DNA of 64,000 nucleotides from contig NC_092020.1 in assembly GCF_042242105.1 (NCBI RefSeq), forward strand, positions 15,902,788 through 15,966,787, written 5' to 3'. The notes beneath the pieces were generated by a model, which had not been told where the DNA came from, made no database searches, and worked only from the letters and a program-made list of their open reading frames with translations. The translations under genes were made by a program, and so were the position numbers. This stretch comes from Pempheris klunzingeri. Lineage: Eukaryota > Chordata > Actinopteri > Acropomatiformes > Pempheridae. Below, piece by piece: positions 11,117 through 24,200 of the stretch. The stretch's first letter is position 1, and each line of letters opens with the position of its first letter.

Positions 11117-12211
11117 ATGGAGTTCCCCCAGCACTCCCAGCAGCTGCTATCAGCCCTGAGGTCCCAGCGCCAGCGGGGCTTCCTCTGTGACTGCACCGTC
11201 CTGGTGGGCTCATCCCGTTTCCTGGCTCACAGGGCTGTCTTGGCCTCCTGCTCACCTTTCTTCCACATGTTCTACTCAGACTCTCCTGGAGTCATCGGTG
11301 GAAACAGCACCAGCAGCTCTGTCACACTTGACAGCGACATTGTCACGGCTGCTGCATTTAGCTTGCTATTAGACTTTGTCTATGAAGGCGTGCTGCAGCT
11401 GGATGAGTCTCCACCAGTGGAGGACATATTGGCGGCCGCAAGCTTTCTGCACATGAACGAGGTGGTGAGAGTATGTAAGAGACGACTGCAGAGACGAGGG
11501 CCTCTGGCTGAGGCAGACAGCACTCGCTCTGAAGAGAGTGCTGGTGTGAGGCAGGCAATAGAGACAAGGAGGGAGGATGGGGATGACGGTGGAGCTGAGC
11601 ATGTGGTGGCCATGGCAGAAGAACACATGAATCCAGGTGCTATGGTACCACCACTCTCATCAGTATCCATAACGACAGAGAGGAGTCAGTTGGAGTCTGT
11701 GAAGTCTGAGCGGCGGACTAGTGGGGGGTCATCAGAGGCACGACTTCAGACTCCTCTAAGTCCTGACCTTGCTGATACCACGCAGCCAGGCATGGACGTC
11801 CCTCCTCTGCCCCTAGGTGGGGAGCTGGTGCAGAGCCTCATTGCATGCAAGTCTGCCGGTGCCTCTGGAAGTCAGGGAGAGGGCTCGGCACTCTGCAGCC
11901 CTTGCAGCACCACTGAGGCATACAGGTAAGGGTGTGTTTTAAAATTTTAGATTGTACTTTAACTTGAAAAAGAATAGGAACACTCCACAAACACGAGTTT
12001 ACTGTTAATATTAGACTACTGGTCACTGTGAACAGTGTTATTTTTAATTTAAACTTTAAATAGCTGCTCTATTCTGCTTTGCGCTTAAAGCAGAATAGAG
12101 GTCAAAAGGTCACAAGAATGTCAAAAGTGTTGTGTTAAAGGAATTTGTTTTTGTTTCAGATGCAATAAAATCAATATTTAACATAAAAAGATCAAAAATT
12201 GTAAATCATTA

Positions 12212-12246
<35 letters not shown>

Positions 12247-13548
12247 CAAAAGCTCCAATGAGGTGCTGTGATAAAGTCTGTCCTCTGAATGTGGTGTTTT
12301 TTTTATGAATTTCTATTATTTTTTAGGGAAGTTTCTTCACTTTAAGTGAATCCTGTGAGTTCCTCCATGCATTGACATACATTCTTGTGATTTGTTGATA
12401 CTAAAAGACTTTTTACAGTATATCTTCCTGTCTGTTTGTCTTTCTCTAGCCACAGCAGTAACCAGCAGCCGTCCTCGTCTTCCTCTTCTCTGGTGCCATT
12501 GAGCCAGGCTACTTGTCGATCAGTGCTTGCTCTTTCCCAGTCAGAATCCAGCCTCTCCCCCAGCCCCCATCAGGACGTGCCAAGACTACCCCATGATGCC
12601 TCTGTTAGGAAACCCCTAGAGACTGACCACAGAGGTACATCAGGCAGAGGACAACAGATGGTCATGTTGATCCAAGCACCAGCACTAACTACACACTTAG
12701 AAACAAACCCAACACACTTGCCATCACAGCGTGCGCTTCCCCAGATTCGAATCCAGAGCGCTGTGTCACTCCAACGCCAAAGTTTAGACTGTCCCTCAGC
12801 ACAGAACCGAACCATTAGGGGAGCCGAGGGGGATGCAGGAGCTCCACCCACCACTAGAAGTGAAAGGCCTCACCCTCTTATGTGCAGAGTGAGGACAGAC
12901 AACAATGATGGAGAGCATGTCCAAGTCAAAGTGGAGGCCATTGTTATATCTGATGAAGAGATGGAGGAGGAGAAAGATGAAAGAGGAGAGAGAGAGCCAG
13001 TGATGGAAGTAGATGATGAGTTTGAAGATGACATCCAAGAAGAGGAGCTGAACAGCCCTCAGTTTCTTTCCTCCCACTCACAGGGCCTCTTACAAATGGC
13101 CTCCCATTCAAATGATTACTCCTTCCCTCTCTCTCCTTCATCCTCCTCCTCCGGTGCCGGCCCTTCCTCCCAGGACACTTCTTCCTTCGCCACCTCCCTT
13201 ATTCCTCCGTCAGCAGCTCAGCACCAATCAGATGCTCCTGCCTATTTCCAGGACTTCCAGGACTCTGTGGGCCACTTTGTGGAGGACCTCCCTACATGTG
13301 GAGTCTGTGGGAAGACTTTCTCATGTACATACACACTAAGGCGTCATGCCATTGTCCACACACGCGAACGTCCTTATGAGTGTCGCTACTGCTACCGGAG
13401 CTACACACAATCCGGTGACCTGTACCGACACATTCGCAAAGCTCACGACCACACACTGCCGGCCAAACGCAGCAAGGCAGACATGGAGCCCTCTCTGCCA
13501 CCACAGCCACCACCCTCACAGCCGCCACCACCACCATCTCTTAGCTAA
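11117..13548 (+). CDS. zbtb3: Zinc finger and BTB domain-containing protein 3
   Basis: This is a nuclear BTB zinc-finger protein, likely a sequence-specific transcription regulator. Two coding exons, 11117-11925 and 12450-13548, join in phase to 635 residues. The start at [11 protein letters not shown] matches the usual family start. The BTB/POZ domain fills roughly residues 1-125 ([26 protein letters not shown], and [17 protein letters not shown]); it normally mediates dimerisation. A long low-complexity middle follows, rich in Ser, with an acidic block just before residue 500. Two C2H2 fingers lie at about 553-573 and 581-604 ([21 protein letters not shown] and [22 protein letters not shown]), joined by a TRERPYE linker. 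A basic patch (AKRSK) and a proline-rich tail end the protein. Having only two fingers fits ZBTB3; the related ZBTB18 and ZBTB42 have four. Confidence 0.9.
12211..12244. repeat. (ATT)n microsatellite
   Basis: A trinucleotide repeat in the zbtb3 coding intron. Confidence 0.9.
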
Positions 13549-15830
13549 CACACAGAGTGTTTCTGTACTTAAACACACAGACCTAAACTTCACCTTACAT
13601 CCTAACTTTAATTCTACTTTTAAAAATCTAGTAGAGCTGCAACTAGTGAGTATTTTCTCAATGAATTGTTTGGTCTATAAATTGTCAAAATGGTGTAAAA
13701 TGTCCCAATTTCCTTAAATCAAAGGTTATACCTTCAGATATCTTTATCGGGTACCAAAAGTTAAAAGTTCAAAAATATTTACTTTACTACCATAGAAGAC
13801 TTGAGGAACCAGAAAAGTCTCCCTTTTCCTTAGAAAATTACTCAAAATGATTAGAAATTTATGGAAATAGATTCATTTTATGTTGATCAACTAATCGATT
13901 TATTGACTAATCCTCGCAACTTTGAAAGGATCAACGTAATGTCCTCACTTTGAAGAAAATTCAGGGTATCTACAGGTTTTTAAAGTCTTACATTTTATTA
14001 AATTCAACTTTAGAAATATCAGGCCTCAGTTCATGGTCTTCATTTCAGATGTTTGTTAACATTTACAAACATGCTGAGCATTGTCTATTTCATCTCATTT
14101 GTTAACAACTTTCACCAAAGTATTTGGCAATACACCTGAAACCAGCAGAAAGATGTGTTCAGACAGATAAAAACACACGTGATGTCATTGCCTAAACTTG
14201 TTAGTAGATGTGTGAAAAACCGTTTCTCCTCTGTGGTGCAGTCAACAGGTCACTTCCTCTGCCGATATGAAGGTCCAGGATTTGGTTCCCCAGGTGGCCG
14301 AATTCCAAATTTTTTTAACAATTTTCACAAAAACCTGAAAAAACTGATATTTCTTTCAGAATTGAATCCCCAACAGTTTTGTGACGTTCCTCTGCTTTTT
14401 GCTTTTCATCATTTTAATCTCTGAGGTCGTCTGTGTCTTAGCTTCACTGATCTTCCCTAGAAATGTAGAATTTTGCAGAATTGATTCAAGTCCTATTTTC
14501 AACTTCAACCATCCAGACTCATATCCCATTTCCAGGAAGGAAAGGACAAAGACTATATTTTCTATTTTGTTTTTGAATTGAACTCTACCCAAACCAGATA
14601 CTTTATTTACAGTCATACTTAATACTGCACACTTGCTCATGACACTGGTAAGATAAAATATGTACTAGATTTAAACAAATAATGAAGTAAAAAGATTTTT
14701 AAAAAAGTGAAATAATTTGTTTACTTTAAGTACTGTAGTACTTTTTTAAAAAAAAACAAGGATATTACTGCCACCAGTTGTAGCACCTCTCACAAACCAT
14801 CCTTTTCAGTTCATCCAAATATTGTCGTCATATATTTGTATTTCCAAACACCCTGCAGACACCCTGGCTTTCCACTCTACTGGAGGACATTTGATCCCCT
14901 TCACTACACAACTACAATAACTCTCTCACACACACACACACACCCAAAACACAAATAAGAGAAAGCTGTTGTATTTCGATTTGATTAGAAACATCATTGT
15001 ACTTTGTACGACTGCCTTTTCAGTGTGTAACTGTGCCAGCAAAGTTTGACTGATTGTAAATGTAGTAGTATAGCCCTGTCTGTTTTATTTACAAGACGAA
15101 ACCGTTGGAGCTGTTGACTTAAAAGCACAAACTCTAATAACAGACTCAGATTGTGCCATTTTATAACTTGTTATACAAGCCTTTTCCTTGCACCAGTTTT
15201 GATGAAGCCTCTTCACCGACAGCTGATGTGTACAGTATATTTGATGGAGTAGGAAATGGTCAACTGTAAATTCTGTTGGATTCTCTTGGCACCGTGGTTG
15301 TCTTGTCCTTACTTGTGATTTTGCAACATAGTTCATTGATTTTGTTCAGCTGTTTCAGGGTCTGTTTAAAAGTTGTTGGGAATGAAAAACTGGTTTAGTT
15401 TACATTCCCTGGTAGGAGAGTGGTGGAGGTAAAGGGAGGAGTGAATACATTTGTTATGTGTTTGGCATATTGGACGTCTGACCTTTCCTTTCTTTTTTTT
15501 TCTTCCTGTACTACAACAGAATACAGTATGAGCATACGTTGACTTATGCAGTAATTCTGCCCTCTCTTTAAATGTTGAAATTTAAACTTTAAATGTGCCT
15601 GAATGCCCGTTTGACACTTTTGGAGTTTGTTGACCATTTCACATGTTTTGAGACTATGGTTTCTTTGTCATGAAAACTGGTTCGTATTGGTGTTACCATA
15701 CAAACCCAAGAGGTTTACACTGGATACTCATAAGGGACGGCTGAGTCACTGAACATTCAGAGGGTTTCATAGTCAGCCAATGTGCAAAATCTAAATGTCA
15801 CCTTGTGAATAAACACTGTTCTGTAGAAAC
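13549..15830 (+). other. zbtb3 3' UTR
   Basis: No exon is seen. The likely transcript end is the AATAAA at 15808-15813, giving a 3' UTR of about 2.3 kb. It holds a transposon-derived repeat (13633-13922) and a (CA)n run near 14931-14943. Confidence 0.5.
13633..13922. mobile_element. Decayed non-autonomous teleost repeat (GAGCTGCAAC ends)
   Basis: The block opens with GAGCTGCAAC and ends near TCGATTTATTGACTAATCC then GCAAC, with internal TTTGGTCTATAAATTGTCAAAATGGTG and ACCAGAAAAGTC. This layout matches a short, very common fish element whose ends are rich in ATTAATCGATTA and GTTGCAGC. It is strongly diverged. Family assignment is from memory of such repeats, not from a search. Confidence 0.6.
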
Positions 15831-15908
15831 AATGTGTACATACTGTAATGTTTCAGTGAATCACAATGCAGCGGGTGGTCAGTCAATATTATTTTTTGTT
15901 ATTAGTAT

Positions 15909-15914
15909 TTTATT
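15909..15914 (-). terminator. Candidate poly(A) signal of rnaseh2c
   Basis: TTTATT on the plus strand reads AATAAA on the minus strand. It lies about 100 bases from the zbtb3 signal at 15808-15813, so the two convergent transcripts would end close together. A second minus-strand AATAAA is at 16055-16060. Confidence 0.4.
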
Positions 15915-17090
15915 TCACTACAAAATGACAAAAACATACAAAAAAATATGATCATTACATTTGTTACTCACTGCTCTGCAGCAGTAACACTGGACTTGTT
16001 AGCATTTCTGAGGTGTTTTCACTGACTGTAGCCAGTAATCAGCAAACTGTACATTTTATTCCAACACAGTGAGGTGACACCAGCCTGCCACCTCTCTGCA
16101 GGAGGATTTGTCTCTGTCTTCAGTCTTCTACTGGCCCGTGGATCTACGAAGACACAAAATGTCAACGTCCAACTACAAATCTATCTGCCTCTGTGTCCTC
16201 GTATTTCATACCAAATGATATTCTGATGAAATATTGTTATCAATGTAGCAGTTTTTGTTGATTCTGATTTGGAAACAATAAAAATGACAATGCCACAACA
16301 CTGTTCCAACAGCAAATAGACATCATCGTGTCATTTAAAATGAAGCCTAATATATCTGCTAGTCATACAGATTATTATTAGCATGTGGACTGGAGTTTAA
16401 CCAAAGAGTCAACAGGGTGTACATTAAAGATTAACAGCACATATGTGACAGAAACTAATGTTTCAATTAAAATCAGTCTGCTGGACTGAAAATCAGTATA
16501 CCATAACACCACAAATTTACTTATCTAAATAACTTTGTTGATCCCTCTTAATGATCCAAAGTTAGATAATATTCTAGTTATTAGGAATCACATACGACAG
16601 GGTTCATACGGCTTTTTAAGAGTAAGATTGCAATTGTAAAATATTAAGTCAACAGAATTCCTTTATATTCACAGCAATCAATGTATATATTGTTACATTG
16701 TTTATCTTACCAGCTGTTCATATTTGATTGTATGTTTTGATTAGAATTATCATCTAGTGTGACACATCAGGAGACAAATATACACAAATATGATGACAGG
16801 ATTGTTTCATTCACTAAAAGATTTTTGGTTTGCATGAGTGATTGTTTGGATGAAACACCAGAGTGTATTCATCTTCAAGCATATGTCTAACCATTAGAAC
16901 AGTTCAAGTTAATCACTTTCCAAACTTTCAAGCCTTTGTACAAACTCTGATACTATCTATGATATTGACAGATCACCACAGAAGTACGCTTGTCTTGTTC
17001 GAAGTAATTAAACTGATAAGCTTTAAAATTACTGGGTGACAAAGGTTAGCTTCATTGCTTCATTAAACCAGTTATTTTTAAAATCAGCTG
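15915..17090 (-). other. rnaseh2c 3' UTR or downstream region
   Basis: AT-rich sequence with no exon-like reading frame on either strand and no recognised repeat. It is assigned as a possible long 3' UTR of rnaseh2c only because a minus-strand poly(A) signal lies at its far end. Confidence 0.35.
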
Positions 17091-18040
17091 CTAACAGCGA
17101 AAATGACCCACCGCCTCAGCTAGCTCTGGCCAATCCATCGCCATCACGACCGTATCGTCAGAGTTCGGATGCGTCTCCAGGTTCCAGTAGGTCAGCTTGT
17201 CAAACACAGAGGATAACCTAATCGTTCTGTCCTGGACACACACGCACACGCACATTATTTAGCATCATGCAGACATAGCAACAAAATCCTCTCCTACACA
17301 AACTGCATATTTGATGTTATGCCCCATGCTGATTGACTTACCCAGTCAAACATATGAAAGATGATCAGTAATGTTTACCTCTTGGTCAGACCCGGGCTTG
17401 TTGACCTCTTTCAGCACCAAGCCAGTGTAGCCCTGCGGACAGCTGAGCTCCTGCCCTTTCAGCCCACGCCCTCTGAATGACACTGCCTTCTCTGTGATGG
17501 GAAAAAGATTATACATTTGGAATGATAATGCTGTCTATCCCCTTACCAAGATGGAGTCAACACCCATCCTAACCTGGGATCTTTCTGAACTAAATAACAG
17601 GTTATCATTAGCTCAAAAATCTTGGTAACAGTCTGGTAACTCTGCTAGACACTCGTTCACATTTACCTTTTATCCTTGCAAGACTGACATTAAAACATAG
17701 TCAGTGGTGCATGGACAGCGTTTAAAAATGTAATAAAAAGAAAATCACCACATCTGGTGATCATTTGTGTAATTCTTTTTTACTGGGATTTTTTCCCACT
17801 GCTGTTTTCTATGAACTGCAAACCGGTCCAATAACAATTAGCATTAGTCGACTGGACGAGAGGCTTCAAACTGCATATCCTGAGTGTACCTTGTTTGCAG
17901 TCTTTAATGGTAGCAGTCAAGTATTGTGAGACCTGCGCCGAACCATCGTGTTCAATCTCACAGGGCATTAGGTGGACTGGGGCTCGCTGCGCCTGGCCCA
18001 CAGACACTTGAACACGAGTCACACTTGTGTTACAGGACAT
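17091..18040 (-). CDS. rnaseh2c: Ribonuclease H2 subunit C
   Basis: This is the small non-catalytic subunit of the nuclear RNase H2 complex, which cuts RNA in RNA-DNA hybrids and removes single ribonucleotides from DNA. Three minus-strand exons, 17890-18040, 17379-17491 and 17091-17231, join in phase to 134 residues (stop TAG). Family features are [20 protein letters not shown], then [16 protein letters not shown] and [13 protein letters not shown], then [14 protein letters not shown], and DWPELAEAV near the end. The start is just after an acceptor (TTTGCAG|GATG), so a 5' UTR exon lies upstream, with a donor visible near 18916. The protein is shorter than the human one (164 residues), mainly between the beta-rich core and the C-terminal helix. 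The gene converges on zbtb3 and diverges from bscl2. Confidence 0.9.
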
Positions 18041-18221
18041 CCTGCAAACGGAAGACAGAACAGGTGAAAAACAATTCATTTATGCTCTTTTATTCTGTTG
18101 AAACATGAAATTTTACCAAAGTGTGTTGAGCATCTGCAACCTTAGCAGTGATTTCAAACTTTTAACAACTGTCTCTCAAATCTCCTCCTTTTTTAAGAAT
18201 AATTGCTGGTGTCAGTATAGG

Positions 18222-18647
18222 CAATGGAGGAATATAACTAAGTACATTTACACAAGCACTTGTACTTGTCTTCTTTTTATGGCACTTTCTACTTCACCTC
18301 CACAACATTTCAGATGGAAATAATGTACTCTTTACTCTATTATAATTACTGTTGATGGTTTGTTATAAATTAAACTACCCAACAATATATACAAGTACAG
18401 CTGAAATTATTAGCCAATTAAGTAATCTTTGTTAGTTTGTCATTTTTCATGTAATAAGTGTTTACAGCTTCTCAAAAGTGACGATTTTTCTGCACTGAGT
18501 ACCTTATCTTTTAATGCTTATGGTACATTTTCTTCATTTTATACTTTTCAATGAAGGACTTTTACTTGGACTTTACTTAAGTATTTTTACAGTGTGACAT
18601 TGGTACTTTTACTTCAGTAAAATACCTGAATAAGTCTTCCACCATTG
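18222..18647. mobile_element. Non-autonomous teleost repeat with CAATGG...CCATTGG inverted ends
   Basis: The left end reads CAATGGAGGAATATAACTAA and the right end, reverse-complemented, reads CCAATGGTGGAAGACTTA. Inside is sequence such as CTTTACTTAAGTATTTTTAC and GTACTTTTACTTCAGTAAAA. This matches a widespread fish element with ends of the CAGTGGTGGAAGTAACTAAG type. It sits in the 5' UTR intron of rnaseh2c. Confidence 0.65.
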
Positions 18648-18915
18648 GCTACTGTACAGGTTATTTGTTATCAACTATTTTTAACTATTTTCTAAAGGCT
18701 TCTCTGACAGGGTTTTCAGGGGATACATGTTAGCATCAAAAGCTGCTGGTTTAATAATTGCTTGTCTAGATGAATTTTGGGAGCTTTGATAACAACCGCA
18801 ACAATACTCCTCATCAGAGGTTTGATCATATCATGTGTTTTCTCACTTTTTAAACATTATTAAACGTTTAGTTAAATGCCTTTAAAGACTATTTGAGAAA
18901 CATAAGTACAACAAT

Positions 18916-20855
18916 ACCTTCCAGCAGTTTTCCAGACGCTTAACTGTAAAACGTAAAATTGGACCTCTTCCGGTTGCTCCAGTCGCTGCGTGTGATTGGA
19001 CGAAAGCTTCTTCTTCTACGCCGACAGATATTTTGGCGGGTTTTTTCTGTTCTGCCACAGGATGGCTCCCTCTTGGTGAAAGATTGTTTCTCTCACTTTT
19101 TTCTGCCCTTATAACTTTTGTTCATTACATCTTTGTTTTTCTCTTTCCTGTGCATAGAGCCACTAACTTTCATTTATATAACTCATTCTGGACTCCTGTT
19201 TCTTAATTTATATCTACATCTGTTTAAGTATGATAATTAATTCGTCCCTAAGTATTCGTATAGACACTTAATTCCATCCATGTCTCTCTAATTCACATAT
19301 CTTGTTATTGTTCCAGATGTTTTGTGTGTGTGATACTACCTCTTAAACCTCGATCTAAACTTCAATCTGTAGATACTACTCAACTGAGGGACCTTTGAAC
19401 AAATATATCTAAATTTGGCAGTCAGGAGCACTACTGCAAAGTATCACAAAATCAGGAGTGAAATATATGGAATTTGCTGCACATTTAGCAACAATGAAGA
19501 AAAAACAGACACAAACTCAGGAAAATACAATGAATGAATCAAAGATCTAAATACAGATCTTTATTTAGATGTATGTATCTAAATACAGACTTGACTTCAA
19601 GTTATCATCCAATATTATCATAGTAGACAATGAAGTAAGTCTTATAAGAAGTCTCATAATATATTTTGTTACTTGAATATGAACTGTTCAGTTGCGTCCA
19701 ATGTTCTCACTGAAATAATCCAGTGGGACAGTGAGTTGTTTGTTGTGCAGACTGCTATATAAATATTTCAAGTATAAACTTAAGTTCTGAGGCCTCTGTG
19801 CGGTTGTCAGTGTCATGTTCAGTACTAAGAACTCTGTTCCAGTTGGCAGCAGCATCTCATGTGGGATGGACTAAACACTGTCCAATAGCAGCTTTTTAGG
19901 AGCTAGGGACAAGTTATTGGGGGATGTTTCTGCTTACAAAATCTCATCAAGACCGAGAGACTTCAAGGAAAGGAGAAGTGATTTCCTAACAGCTCATTGT
20001 AGGCCAACAGAAACCGGAGGTGAGTTTTTATAGCAAGACAGAGCTCTGTTGTTGGCATCATGCTGTTCCACAACACATAGACATTTTAATTAGACTGTTT
20101 TCTTCAAGTTTTGATTTAGATGTTGAATTGAAAATGCTCTAGTATACCCGCACTATAATTCCGATCAGCATAACTCCTGATCTAAAAATCTAGATGTCAG
20201 TGTTCATTTATGTGTTGAGAAAGTTGCAACTGCTTTCCTCTTTTTATATCATTAAAGATCACTAAAACTTAAGTCAGACGGAATGAGAAAATTAGCATCT
20301 TAATTTCACAGACTATTAACATCCCCTGAGGAACAGTTATAAATATCATTGTTACACAACTGTTATTGTGTCAAAGCAAACTGCTGCTTCTTCTTTGCTT
20401 CTTAATACATGTACAGTAAAACAGTCAGAATGGCTTTTGGCTGTTGACACAGTTTGGAGTCATCTGATATGAAAGGCTGCTGCTTGTGACTGACATTGGA
20501 CACAGAGGTTTCACAGCTCTCAGTACAGTCAAAATGGTGCTTGTGTCTCCAGCTTCATGCGATCATAATATCATCAGCCACACTGAGGGTTTCTTTCTAC
20601 TTACTTTCTATTTTTTTCCCTTTCCTTTTTCAACCACCCAACCTATTGACCTAACAGTAGAGTCGGTGTCAGTAGATCCTTTCATTTATACTACTTCTTT
20701 ACTACTTCTCACCTTTTACAGCATGCTTATAATATTGTTAAATTTGACTTTCTGAGCTGTGTGTGTGTGTGTTGTTTAATCTGTGTGTTTGCAACTGTTC
20801 CCGTCTGAATCCATAAATCTCAATGTACTTTATTGTTTGTTAATGTTTAGATTTC
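18916..20855. other. Divergent 5' region of rnaseh2c and bscl2
   Basis: A minus-strand donor near 18916 marks the rnaseh2c 5' UTR exon, which reaches to around 18990. A plus-strand 5' UTR exon of bscl2 probably ends at 20019 (ACCGGAG|GTGAGT), followed by an intron to the acceptor at 20849-20850. The 0.9 kb between the two presumed starts is AT-rich with no coding exon. The exon starts are inferred. Confidence 0.45.
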
Positions 20856-21154
20856 ATGGATCAAGAAAGTCTGCATCCTAGAGGTGATGGAGAAACGTCG
20901 ATCCTCATCGTTCGGCTGCTGCTGAGGCTCCAGGAAACTGTCGTCACGACGACATCACACATCTGGCAGAGAGTTATACAGGGTGTTTTCGTGTTGTCTT
21001 TTCTCTTCTTGCTCCTCTGGATTGCCACCTTTTTATATGGGAGCTTCTACTACTCTTACATGCCCATGGCGGCTTTTTCCACACCTGTGTACTATTACTA
21101 CAGGTGTGTATGTGAAGTCCTGTCCAGCTGTATCAGGAAAAACATAGACTGTAG

Positions 21155-21218
<64 letters not shown>

Positions 21219-24200
21219 ATTTCCTCTTGCTTTTACTCTCTGTCATTTATGTTTTCACCTGCAGGACAGACTGTGAATCTCCCACTTCTTTTTTGTGCTC
21301 TTATCCAGTGGCCAACATCTCTCTGATGACGAACAAGAATCATGTATGTACACTGAAAAAAATAACTGTAGGATTAACATGAAAAGTTGCACATATCAAA
21401 ATCATGTTTACTGAAAATGATTTATTCATGTTCAATTCAACTAACATGTCAATTTATAGGTCTATTATTATGTCAGTATATTCCATTACTATCTTTTAAA
21501 CTGACATGACTTTTTTATATGTTGTATATGCAATGATTTCATGTTAAACCATCCTAACCAGCTCAGGTAAGTCTCATGCCTCACGAGTCACAAAGCAATG
21601 ACTTGTTTTGTTTGTCAGTACTGCATGATACATTTCTATTTCAGAAAAGAAATATAAATAGTAGTTGTCAACACACTAAGTGTACATTTGTAAGTTGAAT
21701 AAACTACCACCCCCACTTTTTTTAGTGTATGAACATGTGTGTGTATGCATCTGTCTATTTATGTATCTATCTGTCTCTGTTTGTGTATCAAATATTTCTT
21801 TATTCATAGAAAAATGCTATCATCTTTTTAAAATGGACATTTAGGCGCTGACATTTGGCCAGGCCTATCGGATCTCTCTGCAGCTGGAGATGCCTGATTC
21901 TCCGGTCAATCAGGAGCTGGGGATGTTCATGATCAAGACGGCCTGTTTCTCTCGGGATGGAGGGCAAGTTGCCTCCTCTGCTCGCACTGTGAGTTGCACT
22001 AAGATTTTGTTAGCATTTGTTCAGCACCTCAGTGACCACATGTATATACAGTTAAACAGTGCTTCACTACTACCTCCTGCAAACTGCAAACTGATCGACT
22101 GTTGTGCTGCTGTGTGTTTCCCAGGCAAGACAACTGCTGTCCGCCTCCAGCTCTCGCTTTGTGAGTACAGCGCTGACGCACAATAACCTTTTAATCACAC
22201 AGACTGGTCAGAGCCAGATTAGGCCTGCTTACGCCTGCTGCAAAGCTCCACTGCAACACAAGGTGATCTCAGTGCTCAGGTGGCAAAACTAACGTGTGAA
22301 CTGACTGACTGCAAATACATGGTGGGAGTAAAGTATTTAGATATGTAACGGATGCCATCATTCACCTTAATTACTGTATTGAACACTGAGCAATCAGTTA
22401 AAGATATGCACTTTGTAATACAATCCAGTGCAGCAAATAAATACTTCTTTTGAAGCCTCACATGATATTAGAGTTGATGATATGGTACTTTTTATGGCTG
22501 TATTTTGTGGAGTTCCATATATATGAATCAGCCTCACAGAGTGCTTTCAGTAATTTTCAGTAAAATGCAAGGCCACACAGTCCAGCATTAAAACTCACTC
22601 TAGATATGAGTCAATACAAAAAGTTACCAAGTTTTTGTTTAAACAAAAACTGAACTTTGCCAAACAATTTTATTACACTTCATAACATTGGACAGGTGTT
22701 TTTTTGGTTGGTCAGTGCAAGTCTCTAAAGGAGCAAACCCACTGAAAATTATTCACTGAGATCAGCTTGTGTTAGTGATCATTAACTGACAAGCCAATCA
22801 TTGAGTTATACAGAAGACAAAACTTTTGCGTCTATGACAACATCAACATCATCCCTTCCTAAACGGTCATCATCACTGACTGGCGTCATACTTTCATAAG
22901 AAAAGAGCAAATTAATTCATCCAAAAGGGACTGAAAAAAAAGAATTTCCAGTGCCGGTGTGTATGTCAGGTTGACTGTGTTGTCCTGCTGTGGTCAGAGC
23001 ATCCTGCGGTACCGTTCAGACTTGCTGAGGTACCTGCGAACGCTGCTGTTCCTCCCGGCCTTTCTGAGTGGAGCCACTGAGCAGAAGCAAGTGCTGGAGG
23101 TGGAGCTTTTCTCAGATTATACTGATGACCCAGTGAGTCCTGCACTGTTTTTAATGAATATTTATACTGTGTTGGAAAAGCACACAAGGATTTTGTTGAA
23201 GTCTACCTGATAAGTTTTTCTCCATGAACAGTATTTCCCCTCTGTCACGGCCGTCATTGAGATCCTGTCCAGCAAGGTGCAGATCTATTCGTCTCAGCTC
23301 TACATTCATGCTCATTTCACTGGTTTAAGGTAGGAGTCACCGGCATAGTGCACATGTAACATGAAACTGATGTACAGTACTGATGATACATCATCTTATT
23401 ACATGTTTTGTCTTATTTTAAAGCAGAAACCAAGGCTGCAATAGATAGTTTGTCTAATTTCTGAGGGTAATTTCTACAATATAACATGGTTGTTCCAGGT
23501 ACTATCTAGAGAATGTGTTAGTAATCTCATTAAACGCTATGTTTTGGTGACGTTCCTTTTGGAAAAAGGAAAAAAGACAAAAATCTGAGAAAATCACAGA
23601 AGAGGAAGACACATACATTTCTCCACCAACATTCGACCAGAATTCAACAACTGCAACCACGAGATATGTTAAGTTTGGAAAAACTCATTTTCTAACGTCT
23701 CCACCTACACTTATAGTAATAATTTCCTTCAGCAGCCCACAGAGAAAACTACTCGTCTGCGGGCTGCTGAAGGAAATTATTGAGTATCACCTACTGACAC
23801 AGAAGGACGAGTCTAACTGAGAGAAGATAAAGTGGCAGCCATTTTAACACCTCACCACATCATAATTACTGGGATGCTATAATGATGCTTTATTTCCCTT
23901 TGTCAGATACTTGCTGTTCAACTTCCCTCTCCTATCAGCCCTGGTGGGCGTCTCGAGTAACTTCATCTTCCTCAGTCTCCTCCTCCTCCTGAGCTACATG
24001 AGGCTGCTGTTGAAAGTGGAGTTTGAACCAGAGAAGGTGAGAGGAAAGGACCAATACTGCAGATAAGATAACGTTTAATGGTCTTTAGCTGCAGGGCTGC
24101 ACACGTTATGTGAGTGTGAATTATTACCCATCCCTCCCGGGTGTTATAGCTCAGACCCTCTGTGTGCTTGTTTTCCTTGCTGTTTCCAGCTCGCGTCAAA

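Noticed and set aside
20856-21326. 156-codon frame running from bscl2 exon 1 into the TG repeat
   Set aside because: Only the first 248 bases are exon. The rest, including a poly Val-Cys run, is intron readthrough of the microsatellite.
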